Shown: positions 45,401 to 57,512, counted from the first letter of the stretch. The stretch: 64,000 bases of DNA from Bactericera cockerelli (GCA_024516035.1 CM044958.1:8204771-8268770), one strand, 5' to 3'. The notes: generated by a model not told the origin, from the letters alone. Translations and numbers: made by a program.

Positions 45401-46339
45401 TTAATCAATAATTGATTTATTTTAAAATAAAAAATATTTGTATTGATGAAAATGATTAAATACGAGTATATAGGTTTTCAAGTACAATGAAAAGAAATTT
45501 TATCAAAAGTTGTTATTTTTTTCCGTTTATATTGCACAATCTTTCTTTAACTAAAAAGTCATGGAAAATGGTTAGGCATATTAGTTCAAGGAATCAAAGT
45601 GGTCACTATTCCTTAACTCAGCCTATTGTGTGCTGTTATTGGTTGAGTATACACGCTCGTTGTGTTTTGCTTGATACTGCTACTTAAAGCATGTCCGTGG
45701 ATTATAAGAATAAAAACTCTTACTAATAGTGATATTAGAATTCATTTTAATATATGTACAATAGAATAAAAATGTACATAAAAATCTTACGGCTTTTTTA
45801 ATCTTGAGGCTCTCACTGTTTTAAAATCAATCTGAAGTTCTTTCTACCCAAGGTAAAAACTCTTCAAAAAAATTGAAACATTTCGATATTAAAAAAAATT
45901 GACTGTTCTTTCCCTCAGGCAAAGTGGAGAAGGATCTAGTGCAGCCGGATCCAACCAAAACCTGACTATTCGTTTTCCTTTTGGTATTCCCGATCCTGCT
46001 GAAGGATCAAGTTCAGCCGGATTAAACCGAAACCCAACTTATCCTTTTCATTCTGTCGTTCCTCAATTTTCTTTCGATTCATATTCTGGACCGTTCGCAC
46101 CTCTGCCCCCTTCCTCATTTCCTTCTCATTCTTACGTTCCTCAGTTTTCGTACTATTCTGGACCGTTTGCACCTCAGCTCCCTCAACCAACTCAATACTC
46201 GGAAGGAGCAATGTCTACGCCGACTACTCTTGATCTCCTAGGAGGTTTTGGTGATCAAACGGAATACGATTCTCCTAAGGATAGGCCAACTACCCTTGAT
46301 CTCTTAGGAGATTTTGGTAACAAAACGGATACAAATTAG
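42380..46339 (+). CDS. secreted coiled-coil protein, family member 1 (three exons)
   Basis: Exons 42380-42434, 44854-45367 and 45919-46339 join in phases 1 and 2 to 990 nt, 329 residues. Exon 1 is a signal peptide (MEIFAIFVIASQAVFILA). The mature part starts near ADGQNNEDWGNLLKLGQAEQ and becomes a K/E/R/Q/N-rich, probably coiled-coil segment of about 150 residues with motifs such as KREERRRNTEESVREIELNR. The tail exon is Ser/Pro/Gly/Phe/Tyr-rich, with an internal repeat (VPQFS..YSGPFAP twice) and a doubled PTTLDLLG(G/D)FG motif. I do not recognise the family. Tandem paralogues downstream share exon sizes and phases. A 2.2-kb fold-back transposon lies in intron 1. Secretion is inferred from the leader. 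Confidence 0.72.
42481..44643. mobile_element. 2.16-kb fold-back element with TA duplication
   Basis: Two arms of about 850 bp (42483 to about 43345 and about 43790 to 44641) are inverted copies. The ends are CAGTATGTTTCAGAAAAGG, flanked by TA on both sides, the target used by Tc1/mariner elements. The loop holds an inverted 5S-type SINE. No transposase is visible. It sits in intron 1 of member 1. Confidence 0.85.
43443..43640 (-). mobile_element. 5S-type SINE in the loop of the fold-back element
   Basis: Inverted copy with gcatggtcatatcataatgg, ctcacccagcctgggt and ttgcttaacttcggtgatcc. Confidence 0.7.
44854..45367 (+). CDS. member 1 exon 2, charged coiled-coil
   Basis: 514 nt, acceptor tctccccaaag, donor CG|gtaag. 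It opens with DGQNNED, which matches DGQNDDP in member 2. The rest is strongly charged with heptad-like spacing. Confidence 0.75.
45919..46339 (+). CDS. member 1 exon 3, Pro/Ser-rich tail
   Basis: 421 nt from acceptor tttccctcag to TAG. It starts QSGEGSSAAGSNQN, homologous to the start of exon 3 of member 2 (KFGEGSSGASFNQN). Confidence 0.72.
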
Positions 46340-47570
46340 TTCTTCCTCCAAAGGGTATCAATTAGTTTCAGGACTTTAAAAACGATAATTTTGTTTTTTT
46401 TTTTTAATATTATGATTACAAAAGTTTTTTCATAATTTTGTTATCATATTAGAGAGGGTAAAGATTTATACATATATATGTATACATATAATGATTGAAA
46501 TATCAGTTAGGTCCATCCCATTCATCCATGCCTACTACCTTAATTCTTCTAGGAGTAGAATTTCTCAACCAAACGGAATTCTGTCGTCTTAAGTATAGGT
46601 ATTAGTTTTAGGACTTTAAAAAATGATGATTTCGTTTTTAAATGTTATTTTACATAGCTTTTTTTCATGGATTATGATATTATTTTAGAATGATTAAAAA
46701 AATTGAGACTGTAATTAGTATTTTTGCGCTTTATCAAATTATATGGTGAATAAATACCTACATTGAATTATTTAAAAAGAAAAAAACATCAGTTTATTTT
46801 TATTTCTATTTTTAATTTAATTTCATTATTTAACAGACTTTAAGAAAGTCTAGTAGGATATGAAGAGTACTTCGACCGAGCACAAATGTAAATGCTTAAG
46901 CATTTGTTGAATATTTTAAATATAACTGTCTATTTCTCCAAAAATTAGCCAATTCGTCAAATCCATAAGAAAAGAAAAAGCTATGAACTGTATATAAAAA
47001 AATCTGAGGTAAGGAAATGATTATGAATTTGAAAAGAGAAAATGCAGGTTTTGGATATAATAGCTGAGAAAATGTAAAATTCTTAATTTTTTGACATTTT
47101 CAGCATTTTCTTGTTAAAAAATAGAAAAATGACATTTCGATAAAGAAGCTACATAAAAACATGTTTGAAATTTTGTTTAAAAACATGACATTTTGTAATC
47201 GTGAAAGCCAATGGGGTCACACTGTGGTATAAATACAAAAAGGGCCCTAAAATTGGGCCGAATGATATTTTTAATTAAAATCCATAGAGTGGCGTATTGA
47301 ATCAAAGGTCTCAATCTCCTCATGCTTGATATGACATTTAAAATGCGTTAATATAATCTTTGTGAGGTTTAAAATTCATATAAATACTAGGTAGTATCTA
47401 TACTAGCATAAATAATGGTAACTTAGGTTGAAACCCCTTGCCACTACTTTCTACTCTCTCCTATTTGCGTGTACTGTGTACTATATCCGTTCCAAAAACA
47501 CCTTTCCCATGTGACCCAGCCTGTTAAGTATATAGTCTAATGAGATGTTTTTTCTCGGACCTAATGAATA
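46340..47570. other. spacer between members 1 and 2
   Basis: AT-rich. A degenerate echo of the member 1 3' end (ccatgcctactaccttaatt, then ttagttttaggactttaaaa) lies at 46525-46625, suggesting local duplication. Confidence 0.5.
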
Positions 47571-47575
47571 TAGAA

Positions 47576-47632
47576 TGTATATAGAGTCATGTAAGAGCTA
47601 ATGAGCTCAAAACAGTTGGTGTTTGGTATATT
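47576..47632 (+). promoter_or_regulatory. conserved TATA and initiator-like block, member 2
   Basis: TATATAG near 47578 and aaaacagttggtg about 34 bp downstream, about 110 bp before the ATG. The intervening agctaatgagctc is shared with the other members. Confidence 0.45.
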
Positions 47633-47718
47633 TTCACTGTTGTACTTACCTTTTGACGGAGAAACTTATCTACAATTATTCAGCAGTTGATTGAAAATAC
47701 TCAGTCAAGGCTGTAGCA

Positions 47719-50424
47719 ATGGCAACTTTTCCTATACTTTTGATAGCTTCTCTATGTGTCTTCATAATATCAGGTAAGATTTCTATTTTATTTTTTAAAA
47801 TGAGTGTTTCATAGCATCTTTTATTTCGTAGCCATGAAACAGCAGTTACTCTAGCTCTAGACGCTTGTGGTTTATGTTGTAGCTTGTCCATCCCGTAGTA
47901 TCCCTCTGATGGGCGAGAAGTTACACAATACTTCCCATTTAGACGTTGGGTCAACACTAGCGCTTGAATGATTTTTATTATATTCAGCACGCCTGAAACT
48001 CAGGTATGAGTCTTTATCTACGACCCTGCAATTCGGAAGCTGACATATTGCATTTAAATAACACCATTTTTAAAACCTCAGTAGCATGATCGATAAGGCG
48101 GCGGACTTGTAACCTGGATTTCGATGTTTCAAGTACCGGTTTCAGGGTAGATTTAATAAAGCTAGTTTGAAAAGCTATGATAGTGATTAAAAAGGATTTT
48201 TAAATCGAAATTGTAAATTTTTCTCTCTCTCTCAAAAAAGTTAAAAAAAGAAGAAAAAAATAGTAAATGGTTTTTTATTGATACTAATTAGCTTGTTTGT
48301 CTCAATGCCTCACTCAGCTCTTCAAGTGAGTACGGGGGGATACGAAGGAATGTTTTCAGGACTTAAATTTTGTCCCAGTAGTTTTAGGTGTTCAGGTAAT
48401 TTATTGTAAATATTTATCCCTGTGCCCAGATATGACTTGTTAAAAACTATTTCTTTGGTGGTAATAATATTGTCTCTATTGCGTGTATTATAGTTGTGAA
48501 TATAACTGTGTCTTTGGAGCATTAAAACATATATGTATGTATGAAAACTTTCATTCCCACAGTTGATGGCCAAAATGATGATCCGAGAACCTGGGGACAG
48601 TATATTCATCTTCATCCATCAGGTTCGGGGCAAAGTTCGAACTATAATTTCTTGAAGCTTGCACAACCTGATGTTAGTGAAGTGGAACTAGTGTCTGAAC
48701 TAGGGAAGAGGAGGCGAGCTGAACAAACGCAGACAGGGCGAGAAGAAAATGAGCGAAGACAAGGTGAACAGAATACACGCCAAGGTCAACTCAACGCTGG
48801 CAAAAAACAGAAAGCGATAGCAGAAAACATACGTAAGAAAGAAGAACCGAAAAATCAACAGATGCTTGAACATCAACGAGCACAAATGTATAAAGAAGAA
48901 CCAATTCTTTTGAATAGAGAGTTTGTGCAGAAATTGGTGCATGAAGAAAATCTTAGAAACGCAGTAATCAAAAGAAAGAAAGAAGAAGAAAAACAGAATT
49001 TTTTTCAACAAAAGGAACGCAGTAAAGAAATTCGGAAACAAAAAACGGAAATGAATAAATTATTGGCTATACAAAATAGAAAAAATAACCCGGAATGGGT
49101 TGAACACTGCAAAAAAAGGGACGAAGCGAAACGACCACGGTAAGAATTTTTGTAAACCAGTGTAAAACATAAGCTAGCGTACTCGTAACCGTTGGTTCAA
49201 GTTTAGCAAAAATTTAGCAAAGCGAGTTTGAGTAATTGTGATATCACTAATTACCAAGAGTCTTGTCAAATGCGCAACTGTCACATCCTCTAACTTCCAA
49301 GATTCTTGTATTCTTTTCAAATGTGCAACTGTCACATTCTCTAACTTCCAAGATTCTTGTATTCTTTTCAAATGTGCAACTGTCACATCCTCTAACTTCC
49401 AAGATTCTTGTATTCTTTTCAAATGTGCAACTGTCACATCCTCTAACTTCTAAGATTCTTGTATTCTGTTCAAATGTGCAACTGTCACATTCTCTAACTT
49501 CCAAGATTCTTGTATTCTTTTCAAATGTGCAACTGTCACATCCTCTAACTTCCAAGATTCTTGTATTCTTTTCAAATGTGCAACTGTCACATCCTCTAAC
49601 TTCCAAGATTCTTGTATTCTTTTCAAATGTGCAACTGTCACATCCTCTAAACTTCCAAGAATCTTGTATTCTGTTCAAATGTGCAACTGTCACATTCTCT
49701 AACTTCCAAGATTCTTGTATTCTGTTCAAATGTGCAACTGTCACATTCTCTAACTTCCAAGATTCTTGTATTCTGTTCAAATGTGCAACTGTCACATTCT
49801 CTAACTTCCAAGATTCTTGTATTCTTTTCAAATGTGCAACTGTCACATTCTCTAACTTCCAAGATTCTTGTATTCTGTTCAAATGCGCAACTGTCACATC
49901 CTCTATATTTAGTGATGATGAAACATTTATTATTGAATCAACAGAGTGACATCATTATGAAGAAAAAATAATGGTGTACAATTGTACATATTAACAGTAG
50001 ATCACTAGTAATCCAGCTCCATCTTCATAATCGTAAAGTAGATTCCTTATAGTTTTTCTAATACCTCTGAGTCTAAGAGAGAATGCGCGAATGATCGATA
50101 ATTGTTCTTGAGTCCATATCCATGCTAGAATATTGGAAAAAGTTTTCTTCCATTATGTGGTTAAAAACATTGCGATTCTTTTCAGGTAATTGTCATATTC
50201 AGTATGTATAACACCTTCTACTGAAGAAATGAGAGGGGGGAAAGAACCTCGAACATCATCTGCTGCAAGATTCTCTTAATTCTTAGATTATTTGTATTCC
50301 ATTCAAATGTACACTGATCAAATATCAATTCTAAAATTAACTTTTTTTCTTTTTTCTCTCCAGAAAGTTCGGCGAAGGATCAAGCGGAGCCAGTTTCAAT
50401 CAAAACCCGACGTTCAGTGGCTAA
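47719..50424 (+). CDS. secreted coiled-coil protein, family member 2
   Basis: Exons 47719-47773 (MATFPILLIASLCVFIIS), 48563-49139 and 50364-50424 join to 693 nt, 230 residues. Exon 2 begins VDGQNDDPRTWGQYIHLHPS and then turns into a long K/E/R/Q-rich region probably forming coiled coil. Exon 3 gives KFGEGSSGASFNQNPTFSG and a stop, much shorter than in member 1. After that stop another frame holds FSDPHFSSSFFGPSTL and TTEGPSTTNTL, resembling the member 1 tail, so a frameshift may have cut the tail. A 51-bp minisatellite fills intron 2. Function unknown. Confidence 0.68.
47797..47962 (-). mobile_element. retroposon family G, truncated
   Basis: tttcgtagccatgaaacagc to cccatttagacgttgggtca, within intron 1 of family member 2. 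Confidence 0.65.
48075..48190 (+). mobile_element. family A SINE, 3' truncated
   Basis: acctcagtagcatgatcgat head; the tail is decayed. In intron 1 of family member 2. Confidence 0.65.
48563..49139 (+). CDS. member 2 exon 2, charged coiled-coil
   Basis: 577 nt, acceptor tcattcccacag, donor CG|gtaag, phases 1 in and 2 out as in the other members. Composition is dominated by K, E, R, Q and N, with almost no Cys. Confidence 0.75.
49257..49908. repeat. 51-bp array in intron 2 of family member 2
   Basis: About 13 copies of caaatgtgcaactgtcacat / cctctaacttccaagattct / tgtattctttt. The multiple-of-three unit leaves long frames open on both strands; these are not taken as genes. A degenerate copy lies near 50275-50315. 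Confidence 0.9.
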
Positions 50425-50579
50425 TATTCTCCCTGTTCCTGTCTCCATCCTATGCGACTTTTCGAACTTACTTTTCCGATCCTCATTTTTCTTCCTCCTT
50501 TTTCGGACCGTCCACACTTACTTCTCAAACAACTGAAGGACCGTCTACCACAAATACTCTGCGAACAGCAGATCCTTGA
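50364..50579 (+). CDS. member 2 exon 3 with possible frameshifted tail
   Basis: The acceptor is ttttctctccag. The in-frame coding part ends at the TAA at 50422-50424. From there to 50579 another frame stays open with a Ser/Thr/Pro/Phe-rich peptide like the member 1 tail. Confidence 0.55.
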   Translation, partial: KVRRRIKRSQFQSKPDVQWLIFSLFLSPSYATFRTYFSDPHFSSSFFGPSTLTSQTTEGPSTTNTLRTADP

Positions 50580-52256
50580 AGCCAAAATGCAATTTCTTCC
50601 ACAAAGAAAAGATATGACCTTCAAAATTTTCAAAGTCACCATTTTGAATTTATATATTATATAATTATTACTCTTTAATCGGGGTGTTCATAGAATAGTA
50701 AAGTATTAAAATTAAATTTTTTAAGTCTTTGACACTTATTAGATTATTATTAAATGTTTTATTAGATACAAAGACATAGCTAATTATAAATGTACGATAC
50801 AAATAATTATTATACAAAAAATGAAAACAATATAAACAATAAAATGGAAAAAAAGACATAAGTTTATAATTATGTTCTAACTAAAGGGCGGGGTTATTGC
50901 CGATGGCAATCTCTTTCACCCTACCCAAACTCTTCCACTCAACCCTATGACATTTGTAAGTCATACGTAAATAAAAAGCATTGGTCCCCTTAAAATCGAA
51001 AACTATAATTATACTAAAGTAGAAAAGCTATCCTGAGAATGTCTTTGGTTGGATATCCAAAATTGTCAGATCCTATCCTATCCATCTTTCTAGCACAAAT
51101 CCTAATTTTAATATTGCAACTGATAAAATCATTCATATTTAATTAATCAAGCTAAACAATTGATGGCTAGAAGAATTGAAAAGATCTATTGTCAAAAAGA
51201 CTGGAGACCCAAGAATCCCAAGATCGGAAAATTATTTGCTGCAAGAAATAATCCTTGCACTTCAACGAGGCAATGCCAGGGCCGTATCCAGGATTTTTGT
51301 CAGGGGGGGGCCCAAATAGGATAATAATAATATCACTAGCGGGTTACACCCGCCGCGGCAGGTGTAAGCGGCGCGCCGCTTCGCCAGCCCATCAGACACA
51401 CACACGCACACACACACGCACACACACACACACACCACACATACCACACACACACACACTCACACATGGAGAGAGAATGTGTCGAAAAACTTGAATATTT
51501 TGTCTTTACCCGGGGTAGCTCAAGAACAGCTCATCAGAATTTTGCGATCGATATGTCAAATGATAGCTCAGATCCTTGCCTAGAACTTTTTCACTTTGAA
51601 TTGATCAGTCGTCACTTCAAATTTCAAGAAAAAATGTCATTTTTTACCTTACTTGGCGTAGCTCAAGAACGGCTCATCAGAAATTCGCTAACGATGTGTC
51701 AAATGAAAGCTCAGACCCTTACCTAAAACTTTCTCACTTTGAATTGATAGGTCACTTTAAATTTCGAGAAAAAATGTGATTTAGCTTTTAAAACGTGACT
51801 ATTTACGTGTTCCCCATTCATTTTTTACCTTAAATTAAAAGGTTCTTACTAAGATAAAAAATGGTTATCAAATTCGTGTTCAGAACCTTAAAAAACCTAT
51901 GAATTGATATGTCACAATCCACATCTAGGATAAATAATAAAAAAGTTAGTCCGGGTGGACCCTCCCAAATTACCAGTAATTAGAGTCGGGTACCAAAAAG
52001 TTCAAGATATGAAAAAAAAATATTCGGGACAAACCCCCAATGTTTTTTTATTTAAATAAAAACTTGTTGCCATGAAAATTTCATATCTCTTACTATTTAG
52101 CCAGAATCACCAAATTCTGTCTAAAAGCGGCCACCGGTGGCACTGATTTTTTCCAAAAGTTTCATGCTGCGTCCTCTATACATTCATGGCCTCTGTGCCA
52201 AATTTCAAGTTTCTAGCTTCTGCCGTTCTTGATATATCCTGTTTACAGACAGACAG

Positions 52257-52798
52257 ATCCCCCCAAAAACACCCCTTCGTGGTTAAAAAAATAAGAACGC
52301 CTCACTCAAAGAATGATTATAATTAGCTAAAAATAAATGATATCAAATTGAGAACACCTTGTCCCCTCTCTTTCTATATCTCTGCACTCCTATCTGAATT
52401 TATTCCTCTTATGTTTAGCTTTATTTATCCTTTCTAGGGGTCATCTCAAACTTGATTTCTCTTTAAATTTACTTGTTGCACGGCAATAAAAAATGGCGGT
52501 CGGAGTATGATTTTTCTGAAGTTATTTGATTTGAATCCAGAAAATTACACCGCGACCGCCATTTTTTATTGCCGTGCAACAAGTAAATTTAAAGAGAAAT
52601 CAAGTTTGAGATGACCCCTAGAAAGGATAAATAAAGCTAAACATAAGAGGAATAAATTCAGATAGGAGTGCAGAGATATAGAAAGAGAGGGGACAAGGTG
52701 TTCTCAATTTGATATCATTTATTTTTAGCTAATTATAATCATTCTTTGAGTGAGGCGTTCTTATTTTTTTAACCACGAAGGGGTGTTTTTGGGGGGAT
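52257..52798. mobile_element. fold-back MITE with 246-bp arms
   Basis: The arms 52257-52502 and 52553-52798 are inverted copies ending ccccccaaaaacacccc. The 50-bp loop is single-copy in the element. It is nested in the 4.5-kb hAT-type element. Confidence 0.85.
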
Positions 52799-53149
52799 AT
52801 CAGTTCTTTTTGTACGAAAATATTGGTTCATACACTACTGAAACATTAGGAATGACAAAAGTAAATAAGCTGGGAAAATGTCAATGTGCCAAGTTTTTTT
52901 TTTAAGATATAGTTTTAGCAGTACGTATTTAATTTTTCTAAGGTCAACATGTATTTTTGGATCACAGATTTGGCCCCCTAAGTCCCCAAAGTGAGTAAAT
53001 AATATATAAATTTGCAATGCAAGATCTTTTGACTCTAATCTCCACATGATTAGGTTTATCTTTCAATGCTAAATAGACCTCGGAGCCTCCTATGAGAGAC
53101 ACTAAAACACCTGGATTTATAAATGCCAAAGAAATTAATTTGTAATCAC

Positions 53150-53687
53150 CTTATCAAGGTGAGGTAATGAGTTCTCTCCCGTTGACCTTTTCTTACCCAA
53201 ATTCTCTCCGGCTTGTTGCAGGGGTCACCACGAGTATCTCTCCCGGAAATAAGACCATGCTTTTTTACATTAGGTATTTAAGAATGGGCCTTTTATAATG
53301 AAATCTTTTAAATCTCTAACTAATGAAAGGCAATGTCTTCAGTGTTTAGTAGAGTTAGGTAAAATACATAGAAAGCCATGCCTCAGGAATATAGTATATA
53401 GGGTTAAGGATAATACATAGAAGGCAATGCCTCGGGATTATAATAGGGTTAGGTAAATATATAGAAGGCCATGCCTTGGGTTTATCATAGGGTTAGGAAA
53501 AATACATAGAAGGCCATGCCTCAGGTCTATATCAATGATTCCTAGGTGTTTCGATTATAATTTTTATGCTAGGCCTAAACTATGTAGGTATAAAATCAGG
53601 TAAAAATGCAAGCGACGCGACGGGAGACGATTTGGTGTTGATAAAACCATGAGCGGGAGAGAACTCGGTTGTGAAGTCCCTTATCAA
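53150..53687. mobile_element. 522-bp relative of the 8.7-kb element
   Basis: The element (53158-53679) is flanked by CTTATCAA twice. The ends carry gagttctctcccg inverted, and the inside holds about four copies of the same gaaggccatgcct / agggttaggtaaa unit found in the 8666-9664 element. Confidence 0.75.
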
Positions 53688-55124
53688 TACCTCACGAGGT
53701 ATGAGTGTACCCCGGACATAATGGACAGATAAAAAAAAACTTCCATCAAGGGGATCGAACCCAAGCCTAGTATGCTACCCACTTGGCCAAAGTCACTACT
53801 TTGTCACAACTTTTATTGAGTAGCATCGACATTATGAGAGCTACATAATTCAGCATATTTTATCTCCATCCAACCATGATTGTCCAAAATCAATCTCGTA
53901 ATGCCGCCACAGGTCATTGTCCAATTCTGCAACTTCTAAAATTTTCCTCGCGAGGGTAATGGGGTCGTCATGAAGATCAAATATAAAGATCGGAAAAACA
54001 AAACAACGTTAAGCCCAAATTGAAAATATAGAGCTAAAAAATTTCGTCCCCGCCAGGATTCGAACCCATGCTGTCTGCGTGGCAGGTCGAGCATGCTACC
54101 AATAGACAAAGTTATCTTCTACAGAAACGGACGGAAAACGAACTAAATTAATACTTGGAAACTTAAACTTTAAAGTTTTGCAGTGAGAGAGCGAGGTCAT
54201 CTCGAAAAATACATACTGGCCAAGATCTGACCACTAAGCTAAGAATTCGAAGGTACCTACCCGCCAAAGAAAATGAAAAGGCCACCAGGTGCCACCCAGT
54301 GGACCGGATGAAGGAATAAAATCAATAAATTTGGTATCTGCTCATCAAGATCTTTGATTTGATACCACTTAAGACTAGTATTATCCTTCAATTCCCGATT
54401 TGGGCTCCCAAAACCCGAGGCCGCCCAAATGGGCCGCCCGCTTATAATTTAGAATTTTTTTTTGGTCCGGGCTCATCTCCATTATATCTTGATCACTTTA
54501 GACACCTCACTTAATCTTCAGTGCCAAGTTAAAGACACGAAGTCGGGTCTCAAAGGATCCGTATGAAAAAAAACAGAAAAAAAAAAAAAAAAAAAAAAAA
54601 AACAAAATTATGAATCTTTTCATGTCTTTCACGATTGTTGGGGGGTCTCGAAAATAGGGTTCCCGGTGGCCTAGCAAGTCAAACAAAGAGTCAAATCAAC
54701 TTATTTTTCAACGTAAAGCCCATTTCTGCAATAAAATCGCGATTTTTGAAATTTATGTTGCACTTTTCGCTGGCTGAAAGTACATGAAATGCATGGGAAC
54801 TATGTTTTCCGTAACCTTACACTCTGCCGGGCTGTCTCTTTCTTTGTATAGGCGTTCTTCACACCTCGGCCGAGGTGTTTGATAGACACACGGAACAATG
54901 GCTGAAACTTTGGATTTAGGCCCTGGGGACCCTAAAACGTGTTTTTCCAAACTCACTATCGAAAATTTTGGGTGATTCCATTACTTTTCTTTCTATAAGA
55001 TAAGGAAAGTAAAAATAAATCAAAAGCACCGTGTTTTATTTTGTAGATTGTTTTGCGAGTTCTCAGCAGAACTTGGTAGGTACATAATATTATGTTGTAA
55101 TGTAGTCGGACGAAATTCTTACTT

Positions 55125-55790
55125 GAACGAGAGCCTGCGTTCAAGTAAGAATTTCGAGGGGGGCCCGGGACGAGAGCCTGCGTTCAAATAATAATTTCGA
55201 GGGGAGCCCGGTACGAGAGCCTGCGTTCAAGTAAGAATTTCGAGGGGGTCCCGGGACGAGAGCCTGCGTTCAAGTAAGAATTTTGAGGGGGGCCCGGGAC
55301 GAGAGCCTGCGTTCAAGTAAGAATTTCGAGGGGGGCCCGGGACGAGAGGCTGCGTTCAAGTAAGGATTTCGAGGGGAGCCCGGTACGAGAGCCTGCGTTC
55401 AAGTAAGAATTTCGAGGGGGGCCCGGGACGAGAGCCTGCGTTCAAGTAAGAATTTCGAGGGGTGCCCGGGACGAGAGCCTGCGTTCAAGTAAGAATTTCG
55501 AGGGGGGCCCGGTACGAGAGCCTGCGTTCAAGTAAGAATTTTGAGGGGGGCCCGGGACGAGAGCCTGCGTTCAAGTAAGAATTTCGAGGGGGGCCCGAGA
55601 CGAGAGGCTGCGTTCAAGTAAGAATTTCGAGGGGAGCCCGGTACGAAGGCCTGCGTTCAAGTAAGAATTTCGAGGGGGGCCCGGGACGAGAGCCTGCGTT
55701 CAAGTAAGAATTTCGAGGGGGGCCCGGGACGAGAGCCTGCGTTCAAGTAAGAATTTCGAGAGGGGGCCAAGCTCGAGGGGGGGGCCCGGG
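55125..55790. repeat. 43-bp array at the right end of the hAT-type element
   Basis: About 15 copies of cgagagcctgcgttcaagta / agaatttcgaggggggcccg. The GGGGCCC part resembles the subterminal sequence of the element. Confidence 0.9.
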
Positions 55791-57102
55791 CCCCCTGGGC
55801 CCCCCCCTTAAATACGGCCCTGGGCAATGCTGCAAGCGTTTTGGGTTGTCATGCCAATGATGATGTTCTTAATAATGTTTTTTTTATGTTTAATAAAATA
55901 AAACGAATTAATCAAAGCTTAAAATAATTTATATTGAATAAATAACTCTTGTAAAATATAATAAGACCGGATCTTTATTACATTTTGAGGTAAAATAACT
56001 GACGTGTTCATCTGTTCTTGTCTCAAAGACAATTTAAAAACAAAAGGCGCTGAGTTGGGTTCGATTCTTGACCAAGTGAGCAGGCCAAAATAGTCGTGAT
56101 AGTGTTCTACTCGTTTCAAAAGCGCCCTTCCTAGCTAGAAACATCGAAATTTCGTTGGCTTTCTGCAGAAATGTTCAGAATCAACTCATCTCAAACAGGA
56201 AAAAAGTACTGACCTGAAGAATAACCCAAAGTCGGGCTTTATCGGAAAGTTGCAAAAAATCACTTTGTGCAGTTACGAAGGCGAATCCGAAAAAACGGAT
56301 TGCAGATCCTCGCTGGAAATGTCGTCAGTAATCTACCATTAACGAGTGTAAACGTTTTTTTGGTCCACCCTGTATATCTTAGGAGTTGTCTGTTTACAAT
56401 ACCACAGCCTAAACGGTAACAGACATTGAAATTTTTTATGACAGTTAACCCATGACCCCCCTAAACCAAAATCAAACTACGAAAAAAAAAAACAAAATTT
56501 AAATATCTATTACCATTATAAAGATAGAGAATAAAAAGAACTAAAGTGAAGCACGGGTGAAACAGCTGGTTCTAAATAAGCCACGACCATATTTTCCACT
56601 AGTAATGGAGAACTCGCAATGTCTCAATCCTGTCACGTAAACAAACTGAGAACAGCTATCCTATATGGCTACCATTTAAAATCCCCAGCGGGACAAGATT
56701 TTTTCTGCTCCGTACTTGTATGTTCGTGGTCCACTCAGAACACTTGAGGAAAATTGAGTAGCTGCTTTGATGTGAGCAGCTACCAGTGGCGGAGCCAGGG
56801 GTTCCCTGGGGACAACCCCCCCCCCCCCCCCCCGAAATTTCCAAGAAACCCCAGCACCCGGCAAAGATGAAATATACGTTATTAGGCGAGATTTCTGAAC
56901 CCTGATCAACCCCCCCCCCCTGCCACCCGAAATCCCCTCAAACCCCCATCCGAAATGTAGGTCTAGCTGCGCCACTGGGCGAAATCATAGGAAACAGTAA
57001 GATATTGTTAGTTCTAAGTTCAATTTTATTTTCCAGGTGAAAGCTTATTATTCAAGTGATTTTTTTTTTCTCGAAAAATTAATGTACATATATTATTAAT
57101 GT

Positions 57103-57385
57103 CACCGTGGCAGAGTGAGTTAGCGCGCTAGGCATTGCACGCACGGTGACCTGGGTTCGATCCCCAGCGGGGCAGGAATTTTTCTGCTCTGTACTTGGAT
57201 GTTCGGGGTCCACTCATACCTCGTGAGGAAAAATTAGTAGTTACTTGTATGAGTAACGACCTGTGGCGGCATTACCAGAGTAAAAAGAAATTAATGTAAT
57301 AGAATAATTCGAAATGTAAAGGAGGCTCTTAGTAATGCTGCGCTACCCACAAAAATTGTGAAGAGGCCTTGTGCTTCACCACAAA
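57103..57385 (+). mobile_element. family E SINE with long tail
   Basis: caccgtggcagagtgagtta head, ctgggttcgatccccagcgg B box, then aaaggaggctcttagtaatg and cttgtgcttcaccacaaata. Confidence 0.7.
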
Positions 57386-57451
57386 TACCTTTCCAAGACT
57401 GTATACATTAATAATATTAATACATATTATTAATGTATACAGTCTTGGAAA
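57379..57451. repeat. perfect hairpin upstream of member 3
   Basis: ctttccaagactgtatacat and its exact inverse form arms of about 28 bp around a 10-bp centre, about 65 bp before the TATA-like block of member 3. Confidence 0.75.
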
Positions 57452-57512
57452 GTCTCCTGGAGTTGATTCTAAATTTTTCTACAAATATAACTATGACAAC
57501 CTGTATATTTAT

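Larger units (their letters stand above)
51269..55830. mobile_element. 4.5-kb non-autonomous hAT-type element
   Basis: The ends CAGGGCCGTATCC and (inverted) CAGGGCCGTATTT are flanked by the perfect 8-bp duplication GGCAATGC (51269-51276 and 55823-55830). The CAGGG start and 8-bp duplication are typical of hAT elements. No transposase frame remains. Inside are a (CA)n run, a fold-back MITE, a second 8-bp-TSD element and a 43-bp array next to the right end. Confidence 0.8.

Noticed and set aside
49174..49971. Overlapping repetitive frames on both strands
   Set aside because: They reflect a 51-bp intronic array, with no start context, splice signal or homology.
51262..51494. Short frames over the (CA)n run
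   Set aside because: Low-complexity peptides in a simple repeat inside a transposon.
56780..56980. A third hAT-type MITE starting cagtggcggagccagg
   Set aside because: The ends look hAT-like and inverted, but I could not find a matching 8-bp duplication, so it is not listed as an element.
7048..57200. Many tRNA-like sequences with A and B boxes
   Set aside because: Each is followed by a shared non-tRNA body and tail, and the folds are imperfect, so they are SINE heads rather than tRNA genes.
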